A DNA stretch of 6,092 nucleotides. It comes from an uncultured Clostridia bacterium. Its GTDB lineage: Bacteria; Bacillota; Clostridia; Christensenellales; Aristaeellaceae. The stretch spans positions 1 through 6,092 of the forward strand of contig CANQGC010000185.1 in assembly GCA_947600345.1 (NCBI GenBank), in the 5' to 3' direction. The translations under genes and the position numbers were made by a program. Each line of letters starts with the position of its first letter. Position 1 is the stretch's first letter. Below are positions 1 to 5,716 of this stretch, piece after piece. The notes under the pieces are model-generated. The model searched no databases and was not told where the DNA came from. It saw only the letters and a program-made list of their open reading frames with translations.

Positions 1-1225
1 TCTCCAGGCCGCAGCTCATGCGCACCAGGTCGGGGGATACGCCGGCGGCCTCGAGCTCCGCGTCGTTCATCTGCCGATGCGTCGTGCTCGCGGGGTGCAG
101 GCAGCAGGTGCGGGCGTCGGCCACGTGGGTTTCGATGGCCGCGACCTTCAGCTCCCGCATGAATGCCGCCGCGGCGTCCCTTCCGCCACGCACGCCGAAG
201 CTCACTACGCCGCAGGTGCCGTTGGGCATGTACTTCTTCGCCCGCTCATAGTAGGCGTTGGACGGAAGCCCCGGATAGTTGACCCAGGCGATCTTCTCGT
301 GCTTCTCCAAATATTCCGCGACCTTCAGCGCCGTCTCGCAGTGGCGGGGCATCCGCACCTGCAGGCTCTCCAGGCCCAGGTTGAGCAGGAAGGCGCTCTG
401 GGGCGAGGGGGTGGAGCCGAAGTCGCGCATCAGCTGGGCCGTGCACTTGGTGATGTACGCGCCGCCCTGGCCGAACTTCCTGGCGTAGGTCACGCCGTGG
501 TAGCTCTCGTCGGGGGTAGTCAGGCCGGGGAATTTATCCGCGTGGGCCAGCCAGTCGAACTTGCCGGAGTCGACCACTGCGCCGCCCACGTGGGCGCCGT
601 GGCCGTCCATGTACTTGGTGGTGGAGTGGGTCACGATGTCCGCGCCCCACTCGAAGGGGCGGCAGTTGATGGGCGTGGCGAATGTATTGTCCACGATCAG
701 CGGCACGCCGTGGCTGTGGGCGGCGCTGGCGAAGCGCTCGATGTCGAACACGGTGAGCGCGGGGTTGGCGATGGTCTCGCCGAACACGGCCTTGGTGTTG
801 GGCTTGAACGCGGCTTCCAGCTCCTCCTCGGTGCAGTCGGGGGAGACGAAGGTGAAGTCGATGCCCATCTTCTTCATCGTCACGGCGAAGAGGTTGAATG
901 TGCCACCGTAGATGGAGGCGGAGGAGACCACGTGGTCGCCGCAGCCGGCGATGTTGAACACGGCGAAGAAGTTGGCCGCCTGGCCGGAGGAGGTGAGCAT
1001 CGCGGCGGTGCCGCCCTCGAGCGCGGCGATCTTGGCCGCCACGGCGTCGCAGGTGGGGTTCTGAAGCCTCGAGTAGAAGTAGCCGGTATCCTCCAGGTCG
1101 AACAGCCGGCCCATGGCCTCGCTGGTGTCGTACTTGAAGGTGGTGCTCTGGATGATGGGGATCTGGCGCGGCTCGCCGTTGCCGGGGTTATAGCCGGCCT
1201 GGATGCACTTGGTTTCGATGCGCAT
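1..1225 (-). CDS. metY: O-acetylhomoserine sulfhydrylase (MetY/CysD type), C-terminus cut by window edge
   Basis: This is a cytosolic PLP enzyme of the Cys/Met metabolism family. By family it makes homocysteine from O-acetylhomoserine and sulfide. The frame runs open from ATG 1225 to the window edge, giving 408 visible codons; relatives have about 425-430 residues, so roughly 20 C-terminal residues are missing. Visible landmarks are the N-terminal IQAGYNP and IPIIQSTTF (about 8-30), Y49-F-Y-S-R-L-Q-N-P-T, the cofactor phosphate loop TSSGQAA (78-84), SIYGGT (104-109), VDNTF with D179 facing the pyridine nitrogen, and HSTTKY with K204 as the Schiff-base lysine. The start is set by AGGAGG (1234-1239) 8 nt upstream. 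It follows trmL by 26 nt and is probably co-transcribed with it. The family also contains cystathionine gamma-synthase and gamma-lyase; the length and motif pattern favour the OAH sulfhydrylase branch. Substrate preference is inferred. Confidence 0.93.
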   Translation of the reverse strand, partial: MRIETKCIQAGYNPGNGEPRQIPIIQSTTFKYDTSEAMGRLFDLEDTGYFYSRLQNPTCDAVAAKIAALEGGTAAMLTSSGQAANFFAVFNIAGCGDHVVSSASIYGGTFNLFAVTMKKMGIDFTFVSPDCTEEELEAAFKPNTKAVFGETIANPALTVFDIERFASAAHSHGVPLIVDNTFATPINCRPFEWGADIVTHSTTKYMDGHGAHVGGAVVDSGKFDWLAHADKFPGLTTPDESYHGVTYARKFGQGGAYITKCTAQLMRDFGSTPSPQSAFLLNLGLESLQVRMPRHCETALKVAEYLEKHEKIAWVNYPGLPSNAYYERAKKYMPNGTCGVVSFGVRGGRDAAAAFMRELKVAAIETHVADARTCCLHPASTTHRQMNDAELEAAGVSPDLVRMSCGLE

Positions 1226-1231
1226 GGGTAT

Positions 1232-1239
1232 CTCCTCCT
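1232..1239 (-). promoter_or_regulatory. Strong Shine-Dalgarno site of metY
   Basis: On the minus strand AGGAGGAG lies just upstream of ATG 1225-1223, with AGGAGG ending 8 nt from the start. It sits inside the 26-nt trmL-metY gap. This fixes the metY start and suggests efficient independent initiation within a shared transcript. Confidence 0.85.
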
Positions 1240-1251
1240 GTCTGATTGGGT

Positions 1252-1770
1252 CTAAACGTAGTCGCGCCACTCGGGGCGCTGGGGTTCGGTGTGGTGAAGT
1301 CGGCCCTCGCCGGAGAGGCCGGGGAAGCCCTGCTGCCGCAGCGCCTCGTAGAGCACGACGGCCACGGAGTTGGAGAGGTTCAGGCTGCGGGCGTCGGGCA
1401 CCATGGGGATGCGGATGCACCTGTCATAGTTGGCGGCGAGCAGCTCCTCGTCGAGGCCCCGGGTCTCCCGGCCGAAGACGAGGAAGTCCTCATCGCGGTA
1501 CTCGGCCCGGCAGTAGTCGCGGGGGGCCTTGGTGGTGGCGAGGTGGAGCCGCGCGCCGGAGTACTTGGCGCGGAAGTCGTCCCAGCTTTCGTGGATCTCC
1601 AGCGACATCATGTGCCAGTAGTCGAGCCCGGCGCGCTTCAAATACTTATCCGAGAGCTCGAAGCCCAGGGGCTCGATCAGGTGGAGTTTGGCCCCGGTGG
1701 CGGCGCAGGTGCGGGCGATATTCCCCGTGTTCTGGGGGATCTCCGGGTTGACCAGCACGATGTGCATCAC
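1252..1770 (-). CDS. trmL: TrmL, tRNA (cytidine/uridine-34-2'-O)-methyltransferase
   Basis: This is a SPOUT-class methyltransferase. By family it transfers a methyl group from S-adenosylmethionine to the 2'-OH of wobble nucleotide 34 in certain leucine tRNAs. The product is 171 residues from the ATG at 1767, or 172 from the GTG at 1770, which matches the compact TrmL/YibK type without an added RNA-binding domain. Numbered from the ATG, motif 1 is NPEIPQNTGNIART (7-20), knot motif 2 is FGRETRGL (98-105), and motif 3 is IPM (120-122) followed by SLNLSNSVAVVLYEALR (128-144). Both starts overlap the stop of the upstream Cof gene: GTG as GTGA (4 nt) and ATG as TGATG (1 nt). GGGAGG (1780-1785) is 9 nt from the GTG and 12 nt from the ATG, so spacing slightly favours GTG. 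metY follows 26 nt downstream. Confidence 0.95.
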   Translation of the reverse strand: MMHIVLVNPEIPQNTGNIARTCAATGAKLHLIEPLGFELSDKYLKRAGLDYWHMMSLEIHESWDDFRAKYSGARLHLATTKAPRDYCRAEYRDEDFLVFGRETRGLDEELLAANYDRCIRIPMVPDARSLNLSNSVAVVLYEALRQQGFPGLSGEGRLHHTEPQRPEWRDYV

Positions 1771-2600
1771 GGCTGTTCGCCTCCCAGTATGTAGTGTTCG
1801 ATGGCCCAGGCCACGCCGCCGTCCTCGCAGCTTGGAACCGTGGCCCGGCAGGCTTGTTTGACCGCATCCAGTGCGTTGCCCACGGCGATGGGCCAGCCCA
1901 CGGCCTCGAGCATGGGCAGGTCGTTGAGGTAGTCGCCGAAGCCCATGACCTGTTCGCGCCGCAGGCCGAGATATTGCGTGAGCCAGCGCGTGGCCGCGCC
2001 CTTGCCGGATTGGGCGTCCATGACCTCCAGGTTGAAGGGGAAGGCGCTGTTGGCGCGCAGGCCCATCGCCTCGAACGCGGCGCGCAGGCGTCGGAGCGGC
2101 GCGGGGTCGTCGCAGTAGGCTTCCATCTTATAGGGGCGGTCGAGGCCGTCCCGATGGAAGGCTTCCTCGTCCTCGTCGACGATGCGGTAGCTTCTGCCGC
2201 CGAAGTAGCTATCGCGCTCGGGCAGGGAGAAGGAGTGGAGCCGCTCCGTGTGCAGGCGGTAGATGGCGCCGGGGGTGTAGCTGGTGCGCATCACCGGCTC
2301 CCGGGCCATTGCTTTGTCGATGGCTTCGGCCTGGGCGTGGGTCAGGCGGCCCTCCCAGAGGGGCGTGCCGTCGCTGCGGACTACTGCGCCGCCGTTGCAG
2401 ATGATCATGTAGCCGTCGGTGATGCCGAGTTGTTCCCTTGCTACCTCACGCGCGGCGGGGTACCAGCGGCCGCTGGCGATGGTGAATTCGATGCCTTTTG
2501 CGCGGCAGGCGTGGACGGCGTTGGTGACGGCGGGTGGGACGGGGTGGCCGGTGCACAGGAGGGTGCCGTCGATGTCGGAGATGATGAGGCGGATGTCCAT
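1767..2600 (-). CDS. Cof-type HAD-superfamily hydrolase (subclass IIB), first paralogue
   Basis: This is a predicted cytosolic, magnesium-dependent phosphatase of 277 residues, a normal length for the Cof/YidA group, which acts on sugar phosphates and other small phosphorylated metabolites. All four HAD motifs are intact: DIDGTL with nucleophile D9 and acid/base D11, ASGR with S43, SGKG with K200, and GFGDYLNDLPML with D223, N226 and D227. The region between motifs II and III is the expected C2-type cap. The ribosome site is weak (AGGA at 2612-2615, 11 nt from ATG), and no promoter was recognised between it and repeat A. It overlaps trmL at its stop. A second Cof protein lies upstream, and their C-terminal cores are alike (LGLRREQVMGFGD here, LGIRREQVMAFGD there), suggesting an old tandem duplication. 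The physiological substrate cannot be told from sequence. Confidence 0.92.
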   Translation of the reverse strand: MDIRLIISDIDGTLLCTGHPVPPAVTNAVHACRAKGIEFTIASGRWYPAAREVAREQLGITDGYMIICNGGAVVRSDGTPLWEGRLTHAQAEAIDKAMAREPVMRTSYTPGAIYRLHTERLHSFSLPERDSYFGGRSYRIVDEDEEAFHRDGLDRPYKMEAYCDDPAPLRRLRAAFEAMGLRANSAFPFNLEVMDAQSGKGAATRWLTQYLGLRREQVMGFGDYLNDLPMLEAVGWPIAVGNALDAVKQACRATVPSCEDGGVAWAIEHYILGGEQP

Positions 2601-2641
2601 GGCTGATCAGGTCCTGTCTGGGGGTGTGGTTGGGGCGTTTG

Positions 2642-2941
2642 AGAGTTAGTGGCGGCTGTTCCGCCTTGGAAAGCCAAAAGGCTTTCCAAGGCGAAAGGCG
2701 CCGCGGCGGCCCGCGGATTGGAGGCGATGGAGCCGTTGTTCATCTTATCCAGCGAATTTTTGGCGCGGGCCGCCTGGATGCGCGGCCTTTCACTTTGAAC
2801 CGCAGTTGCCTGCTTTGTGTGGCCGCTGAGGACGCCGGGCGCTGCCCGGACCCGCTGGGCTCCGCCCAGACCTGCTTAAGGGACTCTGTCCCTTAAGAAT
2901 TCCTGCCAAGGAACCTGAGGTTCCTTGGATTCTCCCTTCTG
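2642..2941 (+). repeat. Structured modular intergenic repeat, copy A
   Basis: This 300-bp element is defined by comparison with copy B at 5462-5716, which lies in the opposite orientation. Shared blocks are a 17-nt left end (2642-2658), a 19-nt GC-rich block (2698-2716), GCGGGCCGC (2765-2773) and a 40-nt right end (2902-2941) identical to B. Successive stem-loops are: 14 bp with AAAA loop (2662-2675/2680-2693); 10 bp enclosing 48 nt (2706-2715/2764-2773); CCGGGC-GCT-GCCCGG (2835-2849); CTGGGC-TCC-GCCCAG (2855-2869); 10 bp with TCT loop (2875-2884/2888-2897); and 10 bp with TGA loop (2906-2915/2919-2928). No hairpin has a T tract after it, so these are not ordinary intrinsic terminators. The element fills nearly all of the space between the two Cof genes and extends 66 nt into the upstream one. 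No coding frame is supported inside it apart from that tail. Confidence 0.88.
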
Positions 2942-3787
2942 GGGCACGTGTCCGAGCACCAGCTCGTTCAGCGTCAGCCCTACGCCGCCCTGGTCGCAGT
3001 GGGGCGCAACGCGCCCCGCTGCGCGCTTCACTGCCTCTTCGGCGTTCTCCATGGCGAAGCTCCATCCGGCCGCTTCGAGCATCGGAATATCGTTGGTCTG
3101 GTCGCCGAAGGCCATCACCTGCTCCCTTCGGATGCCCAGCAACTCGCAGATCGCCCGCACGGCGCTGCCCTTATCCGTGCCCGGAGGCATGAACTCCGCG
3201 TTGCGGCGAGAGGCGCTGGATACGGAGAGGTTCATGTCCCTGAGCTCCGCCTTCAGCCCCTCGAAGCGCGGATCGTAGGGCTCGCCCATCGCCACGAACT
3301 TATACACCCCGTCCAGTCCCTCGCCCCAGAGCCGGTTCCGATCGCAGACGTACTCGTAGGGATGGCCGGGGTCGCCGCTGATTCCCGGCGTGTGGTGGGC
3401 GTAGCGCGGGCCCAGCGTGGGCTTGACCTCGGGGTTGCCCATGTAGCACTTGCCCCGGCGGTAGGCGTTGAAGTACATGCCGCTATCCTCCAGCGTCCGG
3501 CACACGCGCTCGGCGCTGGCGCGGGGGTAGCAATGCTCGGCGAGGGTCGGGCCGTCCTCCCCCGCCTCGATGCGCGCGCCGTTGCAGGCGGCGAAGATGG
3601 GGTGCACGCCCAGCTCCCGGGCGAAGCGGCGCATCATCTCGAAGCTGCGGCCGCTGACCAGGGCGACGCGGATGCCCCGCGCCTCGCATTCCTGCAGCGC
3701 GCGGATGTTGACCTCGGGGAAGCGCTTCCTCGTGTCCATCAGCGTGCCGTCGATGTCCAGCGCCAGCAGGCGGATGTTCAGGCTCAT
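2876..3787 (-). CDS. Cof-type HAD-superfamily hydrolase (subclass IIB), second paralogue with repeat-encoded C-terminus
   Basis: This is a predicted small-molecule phosphatase of 303 residues with the full HAD set: DIDGTL (D11, D13), VSGR (S45), GTDKGSA (K206) and AFGDQTNDIPML (D229, N232, D233). The cap domain lies between motifs II and III. The start is the ATG at 3787, which overlaps the RluA stop as ATGA and begins MSLNIRLLALD; the frame stays open further upstream, but that part is antisense to nothing useful and lies inside the RluA gene. The ribosome site is weak, so translation is probably coupled. The family core ends near LVLGHVP (residue 282). The last 21 residues, QKGES through DRVP, are encoded exactly by repeat A, and the TAA stop lies in one of its hairpins. 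The protein has probably been lengthened by the repeat. The substrate is unknown. Confidence 0.9.
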   Translation of the reverse strand: MSLNIRLLALDIDGTLMDTRKRFPEVNIRALQECEARGIRVALVSGRSFEMMRRFARELGVHPIFAACNGARIEAGEDGPTLAEHCYPRASAERVCRTLEDSGMYFNAYRRGKCYMGNPEVKPTLGPRYAHHTPGISGDPGHPYEYVCDRNRLWGEGLDGVYKFVAMGEPYDPRFEGLKAELRDMNLSVSSASRRNAEFMPPGTDKGSAVRAICELLGIRREQVMAFGDQTNDIPMLEAAGWSFAMENAEEAVKRAAGRVAPHCDQGGVGLTLNELVLGHVPQKGESKEPQVPWQEFLRDRVP

Positions 3788-4653
3788 TCTCTCACCCACT
3801 CCGGCGCTTCCGCGCGAAATTCCTGTCCGGCCCAGTCGGAGAGCGCGCCGCCCGCGGGGATGGCGATGCGCTCGCACCAGAGGCACAGGCGGTTGGCGAA
3901 GCCCAGGCGCCGGTTGAGCTCCCGGTCGCCGTACTTATCGTCGCCCAGGATCGGGCGGCCTAGGAAGGCCATGTGGGCGCGGAGCTGGTGCGTGCGGCCG
4001 GTGACGGGCTCGAGCTCGGCCTCCCAGAGGCCGTTGGGCAGCGTGCGCAGCGGCCGGACCCGGGTCACGATCTGCTGCGCGCCCGGCGAGGGGCGCTGGC
4101 TCACCCGCACCACGCCGCGCCTGGCGTCCTTGAACAGTTGAGCCTTGAGCGTCCGCTCGCCATCGAAGGGCGCTCCGCCGAGCACGGCCCGATAGCGCTT
4201 GTCCAGCTCGCGGTTCTTGAATGCGATGAGCGCCCGCTCCTCGGTTTCATCGTCCAGCGCGGCGAGCATCACGCCGCCGGTGGGGGCGTCGAGCCGGTGG
4301 CAGAGCCGCGCCGTGGGATGGATTCTCCGCAGCCGCGCCTCCATGGTGTCCGCGCCGACGCCGTCCCGGTCGGGTAGCGAGGGCAGGCCCTGGGGCTTGA
4401 CGGCGGCCAGCAGGCGTCCGTCGTCGAAGAGCACCTCGACCTCCGGCTCGAACCAGCGCGCCGCGCCGTAGATCTCCAGCGCGTCGCCGCCGTGCACGAG
4501 CGCGTCCCTGCCGGAGCGGACTCCGTTCACGCGCACGTCCCTGCGCTTGAGCAGCTCTTTCGCCACGTATCCCGGCAGCAGCGGCCAGGCCCGGCGCAGG
4601 TAGCGGGAGAGCTCCTCCTCCCGCAGATTCGCCGGCACCTCGTGCCGGATCAC
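3784..4653 (-). CDS. RluA-family RNA pseudouridine synthase
   Basis: This enzyme isomerises uridine to pseudouridine in rRNA or tRNA. It has 289 residues from the GTG at 4653. An S4-like RNA-binding segment lies at about 14-62 (LSRYLRRA, VRVNGVRSG, GGDALEIYG). The catalytic domain follows: VKPQGLPSLP (85-94), the active-site motif CHRLDAPTGG with catalytic D122, KRYRAVLGG, and the C-terminal GRTHQLRAHMAFLGRPILGDDKYG signature. AGGAGG (4661-4666) 7 nt upstream, plus the GTGA overlap with the yigZ stop, sets the start; a much longer open frame reaching about 5319 is only the out-of-phase shadow of yigZ. Its stop overlaps the next Cof gene as ATGA. RluC, RluD and other RluA relatives share these motifs, so the modified position cannot be assigned. 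Confidence 0.93.
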   Translation of the reverse strand: MIRHEVPANLREEELSRYLRRAWPLLPGYVAKELLKRRDVRVNGVRSGRDALVHGGDALEIYGAARWFEPEVEVLFDDGRLLAAVKPQGLPSLPDRDGVGADTMEARLRRIHPTARLCHRLDAPTGGVMLAALDDETEERALIAFKNRELDKRYRAVLGGAPFDGERTLKAQLFKDARRGVVRVSQRPSPGAQQIVTRVRPLRTLPNGLWEAELEPVTGRTHQLRAHMAFLGRPILGDDKYGDRELNRRLGFANRLCLWCERIAIPAGGALSDWAGQEFRAEAPEWVRE

Positions 4654-5297
4654 GGCTGGGCCTCCTCGGGCCAGGCGAGGTAGACCTCCTCGGCGCGCAG
4701 CGGCTCGATCCTGCCCTCGCTGAGGTCCACGAGCTTCGCGATGAAGCCTTCCTCGTCGGCGGTGCGCACCACCAGCGTGTACGTCACCGCCGCGCCGAAG
4801 TCCCTCTCCTCGACGATCACCGGCTCGTCCCTGAGGAAGTAGTCCACGCGGCTGAGCATGGGATAGGGGATGTCGATCATGTAGCGGGCGGTGGGGTGCA
4901 TCACGCCCACGCGGCAGGCGTTGATGGCGATGGCCGCGCCCTGGGAGTAGGCCCGCACCAGTCCGCCCGCGCCGAGCAGGATTCCGCCGAAGTAGCGGGT
5001 GACCACCACAGCGCAGTTGGTCACGCCCCGGGCCTTCATGACCTCGATGATGGGCATACCGGCGGTGCCGCCGGGCTCGCCGTCGTCGGAGTAGCGCATG
5101 ATGCCCATGTTGGGGCCGATGATGTAGGCGTAGCAGTTGTGGGTGGCGTCCTTGTACTTGGCGCGCATCTCGGCGAGGAAGGCGAGGGCCTGTTCCTCGG
5201 TCTCGCAGGGGCAGCCGTGGCCGATGAAGCGCGATTTGTTGACGACGAACTGATCCGAAGCCCGTTCGATCAGCGTCTTGTAAGGCTTGAGCGCCAC
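4650..5297 (-). CDS. yigZ: YigZ/IMPACT family protein (UPF0029 plus DUF1949)
   Basis: This is a conserved YigZ-type protein, related to the C-terminal part of eukaryotic IMPACT/YIH1. Its biochemical role in bacteria is not settled. Hallmarks, numbered from GTG 5297, are KSRFIG (21-26), ATHNCYAY (51-58), DDGEPGGTAG (71-80) and VTRYFGGILLGAGGLVRAYS (99-118); the DUF1949-like C-terminal domain covers about 140-205. Its 215 residues are normal for the family. Two starts compete: an ATG at 5303, only 1 nt from the GGGGAGG ribosome site, and the in-frame GTG at 5297, 7 nt from it. I prefer the GTG. The frame stays open to 5528, but that part is promoter and repeat B. It is the first gene behind the promoter at 5331-5359 and overlaps the RluA gene by 4 nt. 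Confidence 0.93.
   Translation of the reverse strand: MALKPYKTLIERASDQFVVNKSRFIGHGCPCETEEQALAFLAEMRAKYKDATHNCYAYIIGPNMGIMRYSDDGEPGGTAGMPIIEVMKARGVTNCAVVVTRYFGGILLGAGGLVRAYSQGAAIAINACRVGVMHPTARYMIDIPYPMLSRVDYFLRDEPVIVEERDFGAAVTYTLVVRTADEEGFIAKLVDLSEGRIEPLRAEEVYLAWPEEAQP
4661..4666 (-). promoter_or_regulatory. Shine-Dalgarno site of the RluA-family gene
   Basis: AGGAGG on the minus strand lies 7 nt upstream of GTG 4653-4651, inside the 3' end of yigZ. It supports the GTG that overlaps the yigZ stop as the true start and rules out the much longer upstream reading frame. Confidence 0.85.
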
Positions 5298-5304
5298 GGC
5301 CATT

Positions 5305-5311
5305 CCTCCCC
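5305..5311 (-). promoter_or_regulatory. Shine-Dalgarno site that decides the yigZ start
   Basis: GGGGAGG on the minus strand is 7 nt from GTG 5297-5295 but only 1 nt from ATG 5303-5301. Usual spacing (about 5-9 nt) therefore favours the GTG, giving a protein two residues shorter than the ATG would. Confidence 0.7.
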
Positions 5312-5317
5312 TGCCGC

Positions 5318-5333
5318 AATGATTCAAATCATT
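5318..5333. promoter_or_regulatory. Operator-like palindrome over the yigZ promoter start region
   Basis: AATGATT and AATCATT form a perfect 7-bp inverted repeat around a CA centre. It overlaps the downstream half of the -10 box (5331-5336) and the expected transcription start near 5324. The position and AT-rich symmetry fit a repressor site, though chance symmetry in AT-rich promoter DNA is possible. No regulator gene is visible nearby. Confidence 0.4.
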
Positions 5334-5359
5334 ATAAATGAAATCCCGCCCGCGGTCAA
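5331..5359 (-). promoter_or_regulatory. Sigma-70-type promoter of the yigZ-rluA-cof operon
   Basis: On the minus strand a -35 box TTGACC (5354-5359) and a perfect -10 box TATAAT (5331-5336) are separated by exactly 17 nt. It is the only clear consensus promoter found in the window. The predicted start is near 5324, leaving a short leader before the ribosome site at 5305-5311. It lies between repeat B and yigZ, so the repeat is not part of this promoter's transcript. Confidence 0.85.
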
Positions 5360-5461
5360 GCGCGAACGGGATAAGAGTTTGGGGAATTATGCGGCCCCCG
5401 AGGCCGCGCCAAGCGGGCAAGCCGCGGCCTGCGAACAGAGGCCGCGCCCCCAGCGCGGCAG

Positions 5462-5716
5462 CAGAAGGGAGAATCCAAGGAACCTCAGGTTCCTTGGCAG
5501 GTCTGGGCAGCGCCCAGCGTAGCCCCATAGGCTGCGCATAGCAGGCGGCTGCGGGTTGCGCACAGCGGCCTCGCTCCCATGCGGCCCGCGGTATTCAATA
5601 ATTATTCGGCAATGCGAACCGAGGCTTCTTCGCCTCCATACCGCGGGCCGCCGCGGCGCGGAGTTGAATTGGCAAGCCGGAAGGCTTGCCAATTCAAGGC
5701 AGCCGCCACTAACTCT
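5462..5716 (-). repeat. Structured modular intergenic repeat, copy B
   Basis: This 255-bp element is the inverted counterpart of copy A. Its first 40 nt (5462-5501) are identical to the reverse complement of 2902-2941. It also shares the 19-nt block (5641-5659) and the 17-nt far end (5700-5716). Its stem-loops are: 10 bp with TCA loop (5475-5484/5488-5497); CTGGGC-AGC-GCCCAG (5503-5517); a perfect 14-bp pair enclosing 43 nt (5581-5594/5638-5651) with a GAGGC/GCCTC hairpin inside (5621-5625/5632-5636); and a perfect 15-bp stem with GGAA loop (5664-5678/5683-5697). Compared with A, the terminal and GC-rich blocks are fixed while stem sequences change with pairing kept. It lacks the two extra hairpins of A. 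The open frames crossing it are repeat translated by chance. Confidence 0.87.

Noticed and set aside
77..1255. A 392-codon plus-strand open frame
   Set aside because: It is antisense to metY, whose minus-strand frame shows all PLP-enzyme motifs. The plus frame gives a His/Gly/Val-rich product with no recognisable family, typical of a GC-rich shadow.
2662..2693. Intrinsic terminator
   Set aside because: The 14-bp perfect stem is strong, but neither side carries a run of T in the right place, and the equivalent stem in copy B lacks one too.
2642..2941. Autonomous insertion sequence
   Set aside because: No transposase frame exists inside it, and no target duplication is evident from the flanks visible here.
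2948..4141. A 397-codon plus-strand open frame
   Set aside because: It is antisense to the second Cof gene and the RluA-like gene, has low-complexity Ala/Arg/His composition and no domain.
4654..5319. N-terminal extension of the RluA-like protein by 222 codons
   Set aside because: It is the wrong frame of yigZ and is Arg/Gly-rich without motifs. A good ribosome site and the GTGA overlap place the start at 4653.
5304..5528. N-terminal extension of YigZ by about 75 codons
   Set aside because: It covers the promoter, the ribosome site and part of repeat B, and YigZ proteins normally start close to the KSRFIG motif.
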